In this document: in pieces, positions 10,885 through 22,146 of the stretch
Layout: every line of letters starts with the position of its first letter
How positions within the stretch are numbered: the first letter of the stretch is position 1
Assembly: GCF_026210795.1 (NCBI RefSeq)
Contig: NC_089429.1
Location: 1,178,001-1,242,000 of the forward strand
Origin: Rhizophagus irregularis
Lineage: Eukaryota; Glomeromycota; Glomeromycetes; Glomerales; Glomeraceae
Direction of reading: 5' to 3'
DNA length: 64,000 nt
Made by a program: the position numbers and the translations under genes
The notes under the pieces: generated by a model
What the model was told of the DNA's origin: nothing
Seen by the model: only the letters and a program-made list of their open reading frames with translations
Database searches by the model: none

Positions 10885-12370
10885 AACTTCGGGATTATGT
10901 TATGAAATGTCGGGATTATGACATTTCGAGATTTTGCCATTTCGAGATTTAGAGTTCGGGATAATGTACTGTCGAATTTCGGGATTTCGTACCAAACCCG
11001 TTCTAAAGATAGCCACAATTCAAAAAATGTTATAACACAAGATTTTTATATGACGTAATTAATTAAGGCTATAAAAATCTTATAGCCGTAATTCAAATTT
11101 TTTTTAGAAAAAACTAAGGCTAATATCTTTAACATATTATAGATATTTTTTTTTGTTAAAGCTAGTAGATTTGACAGTAACACAATGATATTACATAATA
11201 ATAAAGCTTAATGGTAAATTATCTTATTTTGATATAATCAGATTATATTCTGATGAATTCAATAAAGTGGCTAAATATCAAAAGTAATTCTAATTCTTTC
11301 TCTTCATCATATAAATTAATTATGATTTTGTCATAAACATTCCCTTAAATTCATATCAAATTTATAATTTCCATTTGATGGATTTTTTGTTAAGCCATAT
11401 CATTGAACACGAGAGATTTAAATTTATTATAGCTGGTTATTATGTATCTTATCCCAAATTTACTATATGGTCTGATCGCGGGATCACGACTTAAATAAAT
11501 TAACTAGAATATGCGATTTACCGGGGACTCTGTCCCTCCAAGTTTCCCAAACATAATATTTATTTTTATAATTTAAATTTTCTTAATTCCTTTAAATTAT
11601 TTTTATTTTATTTAGAGTTCTTTTTTGATAATCAGTGTTTCAGGGTGTCCCTTTTTCTTTTTGATATAGTTAAAAACAATGATTGCATTTACCATTATGT
11701 AAAGCTAGACATTCCTTATGGAAACCACGCCCATAAAGAAATGTTCCTATCATAGGAATTTTTAATATCTTAATTCCTAATATGGCCATCATAATTATGT
11801 ATATTAAGACAATTTTCATAAGAATCTTCAATCAAAAATTGTTTCCATAATTCATTTTTATTCATAATAACATTTATCATTTGATTTATAAAATGATTAT
11901 TAAATTTTTCAATAATTAAAGTCAATTCCCTTAGGATATGTATCAAAATAGTATGGTATTTTTAAAATATTAGGATAAAATGATATGTGTTTCTAATAAT
12001 GATGATTTAGTACGACAATGAATGTTATAATAACCAATAATATTTAAAACAATTCTTTTTCTAAAACCAATCTTAGTAAAAAAGAAAAAAAATAAAGTTA
12101 TCGCTCGTAAGTATTCCATATCGAATGAATCGTAAACCTATGACCAACCGCCATCCAACCATCAAATAGTATTTACATTATTATTATTTTTTTTTTTACT
12201 GAAATATAGGATATAAAAATCTAAAAACAATACTAGATGCTATAGATACTGGTATGTAGTCATATAATCTTTTTCCGTTCTAATTTTTTGCTTTTAAATT
12301 TTTCTTTTCTTATTTTTCTTCTTTTCTTTAGCATTAATTAATTACTTATTATTTTTTTTTTTGTCATTTG

Positions 12371-12452
12371 AGTTCGGTCAGGGGATTGTGGACGATACCG
12401 AAGTAACCTGGATGGACTTGTTGCAGCAAATCGGCAAGTACGGGGTTTTTTC
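12371..12452 (+). other. GC-richer module 1, ending in a T run
   Basis: A compact, GC-richer block in very AT-rich surroundings, beginning with GGTCAGGGGATTGTGGACGA and ending GTACGGGG before a long T run. It resembles module 2. The changes between the modules in the first 24 bases include synonymous third-position differences in a frame reading G-Q-G-(I/F)-V-D-D, so a coding origin is possible. The T run after each module would also fit a Pol III terminator. Function unknown. Confidence 0.4.
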
Positions 12453-12540
12453 CTTTTTTTTTCTTTTTAGCGATAATTATTTAATAATCAATTTTATTAT
12501 TTAAAAATAAAAATTTTTTAAAAGTAATTCAATATTTTCT

Positions 12541-12612
12541 GAATCGGTCAGGGATTTGTGGATGACATTGGGTTGGCGTGCCATGGCAAAATCGCCAGGT
12601 ACAGGTTTTTTT
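12541..12612 (+). other. GC-richer module 2, ending in a T run
   Basis: Second copy of the module, beginning GGTCAGGGATTTGTGGATGA and ending CAGGTACAGG before eight or more T. It lies 170 bases after module 1 in the same orientation, with the centre more diverged and a few bases shorter. Confidence 0.4.
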
Positions 12613-13544
12613 TCCCAAATTATCAGTTATATTATAATTTTAATGATTTTTTCAATAATTTAGGGGAAGAAAAGGAATAGTTATTTTAGCTCAAACCATA
12701 TGGAATTTTTAGAACTTGTTTATTTTAATTTTATAGAATGTTACACGATTCTGGCTGTTAAAGCAAAGAGGTTGTCGGCATAATTTCATTATATTTTCAA
12801 TGACGTCATAATTCTTTTTAATCAAGATATTTGATATAAAGTCTTTCAAAAAAGAACCAAGCATTGATTTATTGATTTTCTAAATAATTTATAACTTGGA
12901 AAAATGGAAAATTAAAATAATTTAATTTAGCATTAAAAAGTTTATGTTTCGGTACATTTCTCAATATAACGAACTCAATGACTAAAATAAATTAAAATGT
13001 TCTTATCAGGTTAGTATTTTTATATTTTTTAAATTATTATTTAAATTAAACCTAACTTTCAATTACTTTGAGTTTAATTGGATAAAGAAAGCGGATGAGC
13101 AAGGGTATAATATTAAAATATTGCTTCTAATTTGCTTTACTCACATATTTAATAATAGAAAAAATATACATGATTCATCATTTACTTCAAGAGTCTAAAT
13201 AAACAAAGCTCATGACTGAATCAAAATCAAAAAATATATGTGCCAGTTTCAGTATTAACCGGTTATGTTATGAATATCCAAAATCTGGTTATTTCACTTG
13301 TATGTAATTGTGATCTCAAAAATTTGAAGCTTTAATAATTGTTTTATTTTAATATGGTTATACTTCATTTATTTATTTTGTATACATGTAGTCATAATTG
13401 TACTCAAATTAAAGAAAATATCGATAAAATTATTAATTATTGTTCGAATTGCCATATTCTTCATGTACAGATATGTTATAAATATTTTATCTTGTGAAAA
13501 TTGTGAAATCAATCTATATAAATTATTTTCGTGACAAATACAAA

Positions 13545-16043
13545 TTAAATAAGCTCAATTATGTTCAACAATTCATCATCTGAATTATCAACTTTAATAT
13601 ATTTTCCTATTTTAGTTAAAAAAAAAATATATTATAAAATTGTTGAAGTGAAATACTATAGACATTATTTATTTTGTGCGTAAATAAATGTTTTACTTAC
13701 TATTTCTTTGATTTTCATTCGTTTCGTCCTTTAATTCTTCAAAATTACGTTTTCTTGAAGAATTTACAGGTACAATTAAGTTTTGAGTGGCGGAATTTGT
13801 ATTTTGTGTGGATGATCTAAAAAAATATACCATATAATTATTTATTTTATATTATTAACTAGTTATATATATTTATATACTACCTTTGAATATTATTTAT
13901 ATCAAATTCATATTCTCGTGTAATATATTCTAAAAATTAATAAAAGCCATTTAAGTTAATATAAATTCAAAAGAAGTGAATTCAATTATTATCATCTGAC
14001 CGTCTAATTAACGTTTCAAGTTTTTTCATTAATAGTAAATTATACTATACCTTGTTTCATATTAAATGAAACCATTGAACCTATAGTTGAAGCTTTAGAA
14101 ATCAAATTACTTAATGCTCTACTTGTATAAATTGCTTTTGGATGAGACTTTTCACTAAATTCTGGTCCAAGTTTCTTTAATTGTATTAATTCCAATCTTT
14201 TTTTTTCAGCTTGTTCAAATTCCACAATAGCATCACAATATAAAAGAGAATTCGAGATTTCATAAATAGTTGGTCTTTTTGAAGGATTAGAATCCCAACA
14301 TTTTTTCATTAAATCGTCATAACATTCAGGAGTATCTTTCGTAATTTTAGGTCGTTCTCCATCAAGAATTTTAAAGATGAGATTATGGTCATGTTCAACA
14401 TTTGCAAAAGGTTTACAACCTGTTGTAACTTCCCACATAATCATACCGAAACTATATATATCAGATTCTTTTGAAAATGCAGCACCTTTAAATATTTCTG
14501 GTGCAATATAAGGTATTACTCCATATATTTCATTATTTGATAATGTATTATTTGCAGGTTGTGATAATCCTAAGTCTCCAACTTTCCAATATTCAGATAA
14601 TAACATATTTCCACTATGAATATCTCGATGTATAAAATTCTTACTATGAATACTTTCGAGTCTAAATACAAAATTTAGTAGTTAATAAATTTTGTAAATA
14701 TAGTTAATAATACTGTATATAGTTAATAATAATAAATATACAATAATAAATACCCGATTAATATTCCTCGTAAAATAAACAATTTATTGTTCCATGTAAT
14801 ATTTATAAAGTTCTTTTGCAAATAATCATGCAAATTTCCACCTTCTGCATAATTCAATATTAACATATATTCTTTTGTTATAGGATCTTGTGTAAAGCCA
14901 TAACAGCCAATAACCCATTCATTGCCATCATTACATTGATAAAGTGATCTTAACTAAAGTATAAATAAATCAATTAATACAGTATCATTAAAGAATATAA
15001 AATGTAAATATTACCTCATTTAAAAAGTATTTACTGATATTTTGTGAATCATGTAATTTTTTTACAGCAACATCAATTCCTTCCCAAGTCGCTTTATAAA
15101 TAATGCTGAATCCTCCCTCCGCTATTTTCTTTAAATCCGTAATTTGAGAATATGGAATCCATTTTACTTCTTCTATTTCTTTTATTGTTTTTTTATGTAG
15201 ACTTAAACGAAGATTTTTATTAATAAACGAATAAAGACCAGATGGATAACCAATCGTGTTTCTGTTCTTATAATTACCAATAAGATGGAGATTCTTATTG
15301 TCAATTCTTATAGAAGCAAGAAATTCTTCTATAATGTAATTTCTATCTGTAATGTCAATTCTAATGAATGAAGTTCTTTTGCATTTCTTACATTGAGATT
15401 GATCCGTAATTCCAAAAATCATATTTGTTGTTAAACAATACCTACATCCATTATAAACTATAAAACAATGTGAACACCATTTTTGACAATAAGATTTTGA
15501 CTCTTGATATATATATTTTAGTTCTTCATAACAAACTATACACTGGCTATAACTATCCCACCATGGTAAATATAAAATCAGAATAGACTTTTTATTCAAA
15601 GTTGATTCTACCCATCCAGAAGAAACCTGATAAATTGATAACCGCCTGTAATTACAAAGTTCGCAGTGTTCAACATTAAAAATGTGCCAACAATATATAT
15701 TTCTTGTTACTACTTGTGTAAAATATAAAATCTCAGAGCAATATTCACACCATTCTTGAATGCTTGTTGTATAAAAATCTTTTCTAGTTGTTTTATGTTT
15801 AATACACTGAGAATTATTTGTGCTTAAATGTACATTCAAGTATTTATTATTGACTGTTATATTTTGAATATAACGAAATAAACAATTTTTGCAATATTTT
15901 TGGTTATACTTAAGTGATTTGGAGTATTCAGTTCCACAATGATTACATTTGTCCTCATTGTCTTTAAGAGGAATAAATAAAACAGGTACAGGACTAGATT
16001 TTAACTTTTGCGTAGTATCAAATGGATCATTATCTGTGTTCAT
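13545..16043 (-). CDS. Tyrosine-kinase-like protein kinase with cysteine-rich N-terminus
   Basis: Six exons on the minus strand: 16043-15015, 14953-14754, 14661-14051, 13929-13884, 13816-13701 and 13606-13545, encoding 687 residues; all junctions keep frame and have GT-AG sites. Residues 33-54 contain CNHC...CKNC, a zinc-ribbon-like pair, followed by more CxxC pairs up to about residue 230. The kinase domain starts near residue 305 with a glycine loop (AEGGFSIIYKA), then VAVKK, the catalytic loop HRDIHSGN, DLG in place of DFG, and YIAPE. The C-terminal tail carries a basic RKRNFEELKDE motif and ends in NSDDELLNIIELI. The start is the ATG at 16043. Key catalytic residues are present, so it is likely an active Ser/Thr or dual-specificity kinase. 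A broken paralogue lies at 22147-23345. Confidence 0.88.
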
Positions 16044-16385
16044 AATGTTGTATTTCAAGAAAATAGTTTATAAAAGTTAAATGCAAAGAATTATAAAGCA
16101 ATATTTATATTTATTATGAGAATTGAGAATTCAATAACAAAGCGAAATTCTACAGGACTTTTCTTTAAAGATATTCTATATAGAAATTCTATAATTATGC
16201 ATGTTGAAAATCATGCAGAAGATTTCGCAGTTTTAATTCTCCGTCAATAAAGTATTATTTTGTAAACCTGTACTACCAATCTGAATTAGAAAATTTGTTG
16301 ACGATCAATTTGACCCAGAAATTAAAAATCTGTTTTATTTTTATTTTTATTTTTATTTTTTTTTTTGACGATGAACTCAAAAAAT

Positions 16386-16667
16386 TCATTTGATAATCAA
16401 GTAACGATAAAAAACTTTTCTTAATAAACTAAAACGTGTTGTTTCATCAACTCTGATTATCAGAATATGGGCTGCATCGTTTTCGGAAATATTGAATACG
16501 TGGGCTTTGGGAAGTAAACCCTGCTGTTGCAATTTACTCCATCCTAATAAGGCAAGAATCATTCCGATATTTGATTTCCTACTGTAAGATCTAAGCCCGT
16601 AATAAATTACGTTTGCCACCTTAGGCTTAGCAAAATAATTCTTTATTAATAATATAAATAAATACAA
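16386..16667 (-). other. Short open frame before an A-rich tail, possible retroelement remnant
   Basis: A 93-codon frame of unknown family on the minus strand, ending about 25 bases before an A-rich tract that on this strand reads (A)n followed by AAAAAT units (about 16331-16365). A coding end followed by an A-rich tail is what a retroelement 3' end looks like, and a similar tail occurs at 40089-40110. No target-site duplication was found and no domain was recognised. Confidence 0.25.
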
Positions 16668-18430
16668 ATATATGCTTGGTTTAACAATACTAAATATATC
16701 CTAAATAATTATTCAAATAAATCCCCAAATTCGTATCTGAATTTTCACAAACTCAAAATTTACCCCTATTTATATTAAATCTAAAAATACTTTCTCTAAG
16801 AAACATCCTGCGCCTCTTATATCTTTTTTAGTTGAAAACCTGAAAATTTTAGATCTTTCACATCTTAACTTCAATCGAACCGCACACTTTAATACTTTGC
16901 ATTTTTCATGTTTTTGAAATTTTGAATTTTTCTTTCGTTTTTGATCTTCAAATCTCCTCCTTAAATGGTAAATATCCTAATTATAGTTCTCTAAATGATC
17001 TACAATTCAAATCACATTAACATCTTTTCGTACATAATCACCTGATTTCCTAGTTTAACGACGTTACATTTGTAACGTCATACAATTTTAAACTACTAAA
17101 AAATTTAGACACTAATTCTAAATATAATACTGCGCCCATAATTAATAAATTTACTAGGTATATTACGGCATTACACTACTAAATTATTATTAAGTTCTTA
17201 AGTCTTTAAATTAAAAAAAAAAGTCTTAATAATTATCAAATACAATTTAATAAAAGCAAATACATTTAATTTATTAACAATTTCTGTAAAAATTTATTTA
17301 TTTTCTTTTATCAGTTATTACTATTGTTAAATTTCAAGGATAATTAAATTTGTGATTATTATTATACGAAATTATGTGAAATTTTGATATTGTCGTTTAC
17401 TGTATTTACAGATGAATACTTTTTAGAAGATTATAACCTTTCAAATAACATAAAAATCTTATTTCTTATTTAAAAACAGAAGAATTTAATAGAAAACGAT
17501 TGTGATTTTATATCTCAATACAAGCTTTGAATATAATTTGCTCTTGGTACTTCAATAATATATTGTGCTATGAAAGATATTTAAAAATTAAGTTTTGCAA
17601 AAAACTTTTGGTCTGTCGTGTTTGAAAACAAGGAATAAGGATCAGTATTCGAACGAGTTATCATTCTTATTATTGAGTTATCAATAATAAGATTCCATAA
17701 TTAGGAAATATACCCTGTAAGAAAACTTATAATAAAATATGGATGATTTTTTAACCAATTAAAAAATATGTACCTATGTTATAATAATAATTAATCTCAA
17801 CTCATAATTTTGATTTTTTCTCTGTACAACGCTTAAATTAATAAGAACGTAAGGAAAAGTAAGTTTCGGAATGATAATATACAAAAGAAGCTAACTTCAC
17901 CTGGTCGATTAAATCTCAGCCATGATGAATGAACAAGCTTATCAAACGTGAATCTTCAAACAAATTTATTAAAAGTGATGAGTTTTGTAAAAAAATTTAT
18001 TTATAATAATAATATTATTAGTATTCTAAATGACAGAAATCTTATTATGAACTGTAATTAATAGTATTTTGTTTTTGGTTTCAATTATAGAATTTTCTTC
18101 TGTAAATCCATGTAGTATTAAAGGATATTTTAATAAACTATATTATAATCCATGAAACAATTAGATACTGAATCAGTCTGTCTTTAATATTATTCCTTTA
18201 ATTTTTTTTTTGATAATAGTAAATAAACCCTTTGCCGGGTTTATTTTGTAAACTCCCTCAGTTTCTTCATATAGAAAGGCATCAGCGCAAGCGTCTAATG
18301 TCGAAACGGTGGACAAAAAAATGTATGATTATGAGCGTGATGTTTTATATTCTATACTAGTGGGTTTTCTAATGTAGACAATTTGCTGCTATTGTTGATT
18401 GTAATTGTTGGGGTTCATATTTACCAATAA
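16668..18430. other. AT-rich intergenic DNA
   Basis: No gene could be supported. A short hairpin, AATAAACCC...GGGTTTATT, lies at about 18223-18246. The rest appears unstructured. Confidence 0.4.
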
Positions 18431-18439
18431 ATTTTGAAG

Positions 18440-18775
18440 AATACTATTTTCCGTTAGACTTTTTTTTCCGCAAATTTAGATAACAATTCCGGTGAATAAA
18501 ATTTTGAAGTTCTGTTGATTGAAAATAATTTGCAGCGTAAAAAGCTTCAATCATATTATCTTTTGTTGAAGATTCTTCTCTATTTAATCCTGTATAAATA
18601 AATATATTCTAATACGATCTCCATTCCAATCGAATTAATCTCCGGTAAAGAAATGATCTTGCTGCTAAAATTGCTCCGCAACCATATAACTTCTTTTCAT
18701 CCTCATATACTATACTTTGGGATTGTTTATTGAAAATCTTAAAATCTTGTTCTAATGAATTTCCTTTCGTCATTA
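18440..18775 (-). pseudogene. BTB/POZ-domain protein pseudogene
   Basis: Reading the minus strand from about 18772, a frame starting MTKGNSLEQDFKIF continues to ILAARSFLYRRLIRLEW, which matches the centre of a BTB domain (the usual LRARSPYFRxAL segment). After an in-frame TAG the same frame resumes as IFIYTGLN, then DNMIEAFYAANYFQ, typical of the C-terminal half of a BTB domain. About 25 residues expected between the two halves are missing. BTB proteins are a large family in these fungi and often act as Cullin-3 adaptors. The stop and deletion indicate a dead copy. Confidence 0.6.
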
Positions 18776-18919
18776 TTGCTTAAAAAAATTTTTTCCAACG
18801 AAGCCTCATTTATGCAACAAGAATTTGTACTAACCATATGGAAAATAATTTTTCCGCGCCTTTTATGATAACTACAAAATTAAAGATATATATTGAAATG
18901 AATTGCATCTACAAACTTA

Positions 18920-19596
18920 CCCTATAAAAAATAAGTGTCCGGAAATTGTCCAGATATTGTCCGGAAAATTTGTCTAAATAATTGTCCGGAAAATGTCCAG
19001 AAAATGCCAGGTACCATGTCCGGAAATTGTTCCGAAAACACACTCGTTTCCGGACACTCATTTTGTCCAGAATTTGTCCGGAAATTGACCTGAAATATTT
19101 TTTCATAAAATTTGGCACAAAAAGATGATCAACAGGTGACCATCATTATAATTGCTTTTAACTTAAAGTTTTATATCATAGATATATAGTATTTTTGCCT
19201 GCTCAGCAAATTTAATTAGTATGACAAAGAAGGTTATGAATGTCAGTCTTGTGCTTTTTGCATTTTTTTACAAAATTAATTTATCCTTTTTTGGAATTAG
19301 CGTCCAGAATTTGTCCAGAATTTTTTCATGTCCGGAATTTGTCCAGCTCAAATTATCTGAATTTTTACTATGTCCGGAATTTGTCCAGGTTTATCTGTCC
19401 GGAATTTGTCCAAAATTTTATACTGGACAAATTCTGGATATATTCTGGACAAAGTCCGGATATGTCAAAATTTTAGGTGTCAAATTTGTAGCAAAAAATA
19501 GACATTTTCCGGACAATTTCTGGACATGCCAGATTTATTCTGGACAATTTCCGAACATTTTCGTAGACATTTTCCGGACATTTATTTTTTATAGGG
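18920..19596. mobile_element. MITE with TTA target duplication and TCCGGA arrays
   Basis: The left end is CCCTATAAAAAATAAGTGTC and the right end is its near-complement, finishing ATTTTTTATAGGG. TTA flanks both ends (18917-18919 and 19597-19599). A 3-base TTA duplication with CCC/GGG termini suggests a PIF/Harbinger-type non-autonomous element. The interior is built largely of imperfect repeats of TGTCCGGAA(A/T)TTGTCCAGAA, in forward orientation on the left and complementary orientation further right. Open frames inside (such as 19221-19631) are by-products of the repeats. Confidence 0.75.
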
Positions 19597-20419
19597 TTAA
19601 TGAAGTTTATTGTAAAAACATTTTTTTTTAAAAGAAAGGTCTTAATGTTATGGTCAACTTACAATTTCATTTATTGGGTGATACTTTATAATATAAATGT
19701 TTTTATTTCTGAATTGTGGCATGTAAGGCTCTTTCAATAGTTATTTTTTATGGTTAATCTTTATTTTCGTTAATCCTATTTTTGTTATTTCTTAATTATT
19801 TTTTGTTCTTTATTTTCTTATTTTTTTCGGTTGTTAGATATTATATTTTATTTCACGGGTAAATTTTTTTTTTTTTTGAGGCTGAGAGGGCTGAGTTTTT
19901 TTGTAATTATCATCTATTTTCAGATAATAATACATTAAATTGATTATATTTGATCATGCGATCATGCATATTTGTATTTCTAAGCAGTCCAGATAATTTA
20001 ACTCTCCGCTGTATTTAAGGCAAAAAATAATGATTGTAAACTAACCGATATGGAAATTTACTCTAAATCAGAGTTACAGTAGTAAAGATGACTCATATAT
20101 CAAATAAACTATTAGTCATGATTGATAACAATATTCATTCACAATAGAATATAACATTGTAGACTTATATCATGTGATAAGAAAATAATATAAAAAGGTA
20201 CACCTTCCTAACAAAAAAAGCCACTATCTAATAAAAAAAACTCTCCTAACAAAAAAAACAAATAATAATGTTGTTTCCGAGTTCTAAACTCTCCTATCAA
20301 AAAAAAAGATGGCAGGACGGTCCATACGAACAACAAAAGGCTTTTATGGATAATAACGTTGCCTTCGACCTATGAAGAAAATAAACGTCAAAACCTACTC
20401 TCTAACAAATGTTATTGTT

Positions 20420-21060
20420 TACTGGAATTTTTAAAAGGTGGGTAATGAGTATTCTATCACCCACTGACCATAAGCCTTGACTGCACACCGCGAAAGCAAC
20501 GTGCGAAGGTTTATGAGGGCTGACCGAACGGCTTTAAAGGGTTGCAAATAGATGACTGGGGCCCATCGTACGAGAACCCACCCCAAGGTTATATCTTTGA
20601 AAGTGGAGCCTTAGTTAAGGTACCTGAATATAAGTCATCAGGTTCAAATTCACCGTCTTAAAGATATAGTAGTTGGCTGACAAGTGCTCTGGAGTCACTC
20701 TTGCAAAGGATCTGATGGTCATAATAGAGGATATAGATGGTGGTGAAGGATACCATGATATATATAGTCACTCCCGAAATGTATGCTTATCCCTAAGGTA
20801 ATTGGGTTATGGTGTATGGCTACTTGTCAAAATGGTCACTGTTTACAATACCATTTTGGTGTTCGATATTATGACCTGTCATAATGGAAGACATAGATAG
20901 TAGTGAAGGATACCATATATATAGTCACTCCCGAAATGTATGCTTATCCCTAAGGTAGTTGGGTTATGGTGTACAACCACTTGTCAAATTGGTCACTGTT
21001 TACGATACCATTTTGGTATTCACTATTATGGCCTGAAGTGAATGAGCTAGAACTAACATA
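20420..21060 (+). repeat. GC-richer repeat block with a 160-bp tandem duplication
   Basis: Two units of about 160 bases lie end to end (about 20721-20885 and 20886-21041). Both contain GGTGAAGGATACCAT (or AGTGAAGGATACCAT), AGTCACTCCCGAAATGTATG, CTTATCCCTAAGGTA, GGGTTATGGTGTA and GATACCATTTTGGT-like stretches. The block before them (20430-20720) is also GC-richer and includes TAGTTAAGGTA (20612) and GGTTCAAATTC (20641), similar to Pol III A and B boxes. No frame is open across it. It may be a SINE-like or untranslated part of a repeat family; the origin is unknown. Confidence 0.6.
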
Positions 21061-21556
21061 AGGTTTCAATGCTAATTTATAGGGACCTGTAAAATGACAT
21101 GAGCGGAAAGAAACGCAACAAAGAGAAAAATTAAATCGGTTCTTATTGCTTCGAATCTTTTCAGTCTACATTTTCATTATTCTATGTTACCACATAATTG
21201 ATTGACTGGAATTCTTTATCAGTATTTAAATGAAAATGGCCTCAAGTGACGTGACGCGACACATAAACACGTTATAAGTGTCAAAAACGAACAACTCTAG
21301 TTTTGAAGTTCTTGATTATGGATATCGAATGACAAAATAGTGTAGATTCCATTAATGTGCAAGATGATATCGATGTAACAGTTCAAATAGACGACCCACC
21401 ATCAAAATGACCACCCAACTATTTTAACATAGCGTTATAAGAAGACCAGCATACTGTATAATGAAGTCCGGCAAAAAAAAAAATAGAGATATATGAGACG
21501 GTATAATCTATAGCTGATAGTCAATAATCATGTATATTAGTGTAGAAAATTTAGCA

Positions 21557-21590
21557 AGGCGCCTTTTGGCCGTCGTGTATCACGGCTATG
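21557..21590 (+). repeat. Stem-loop in GC-richer sequence, possible retroelement 3' end
   Basis: GGCCGTCGTGTATCACGGCT folds with a GCCGT/ACGGC stem and an 8-base loop, next to a second short GGC...GCC pairing. AATAAATAATTC follows at about 21621, resembling a polyadenylation region. This could be the conserved 3' end of a LINE-like element, but no poly(A) tail or target duplication confirms it. Confidence 0.25.
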
Positions 21591-22146
21591 AGCCGAATCA
21601 TGTAATTTATTTACTACATCAATAAATAATTCATCCGAAGAGGCTACACATTGTATTATGAATATTTTTCGTGGGATATAGAGATGTATGGTGATAAAAA
21701 AAGTGAGACCTAAAGTCCCACTCGTCCTATATGAAAGTTGTAATCTGAATTTGATAAGTAATGTTGTATCTCAGGATAACGTAAATTATTCTCGAACTTT
21801 CTTGCATATACTCAAAGTTATACGTATAAAAAAAAAAGAGATCTTTGTATATGGGTAGCGTCAAAAATTTTTTATTATCAGATTTTCGTGATGCGGTGAT
21901 AGTGTAATTGACCATGGAATTTGGCGCAGTGTCATCCTGCTCAAATACTCGGGAACTTTCGGTATAAGGAATATGAATTCGGTGGCGCTGGTTTAAAAAG
22001 TTTAGATTCATAATGGAGTATCTATTTCGAGTAAACCTATCTTTAGATACCAAATTCTTTGATTCAATATTTCTAATCGTCTTTTGAATCAATTAAAAAA
22101 ATTATAAATATTATTAAAAAAAAAATTTTTTAGAATTATAACAAAA

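Larger units (their letters stand above)
8805..10999. mobile_element. Mutator-like MITE, split by a later retroelement
   Basis: The ends are inverted repeats of about 100 bases. The left end begins GGGATCCGTAC and passes through GACAGTACATTATCCCGAAC; the complement of the right end begins GGGTTTGGTAC and carries the same 20-base stretch. The 9-base direct repeat GTTCTAAAG lies immediately outside both ends (8796-8804 and 11000-11008). A 9-base target-site duplication with long terminal repeats starting GGG suggests the Mutator superfamily. Without the retroelement at 8982-10884 it would be about 290 bases with no gene, hence non-autonomous. Confidence 0.8.
11009..13544. other. AT-rich intergenic region with two GC-richer modules
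   Basis: No complete gene was found. The notable content is the pair of related modules at 12371-12452 and 12541-12612, listed separately. The remainder is simple AT-rich DNA with T and A runs. Confidence 0.45.
19600..22146. other. Intergenic region with a GC-richer tandem repeat
   Basis: Apart from the repeat block at 20420-21060 and the hairpin at 21557-21590, listed separately, no gene was supported. A 121-codon frame at 21727-22092 on the minus strand has no recognisable features. Confidence 0.4.

Noticed and set aside
12740-12790. Possible further copy of the GC-richer module
   Set aside because: Some GC enrichment is present, but none of the shared start or end motifs occurs.
18937-19590. 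CRISPR-like regular repeats
   Set aside because: Units are imperfect, inverted relative to each other and not separated by unique spacers of equal length; the genome is eukaryotic.
19221-19631. 136-codon and 78-codon frames in the TCCGGA element
   Set aside because: They read through the TGTCCGGA repeats in two frames at once and reflect the repeat, not a protein.
20606-20655. Possible tRNA gene with A- and B-box-like motifs
   Set aside because: The T-arm stem does not pair around GGTTCAAATTC and no acceptor stem can be formed, so it is not a tRNA.
21727-22092. 121-codon minus-strand frame
   Set aside because: No recognisable domain, no paralogue in the window, and no clear splice or promoter context; too weak to call a gene.
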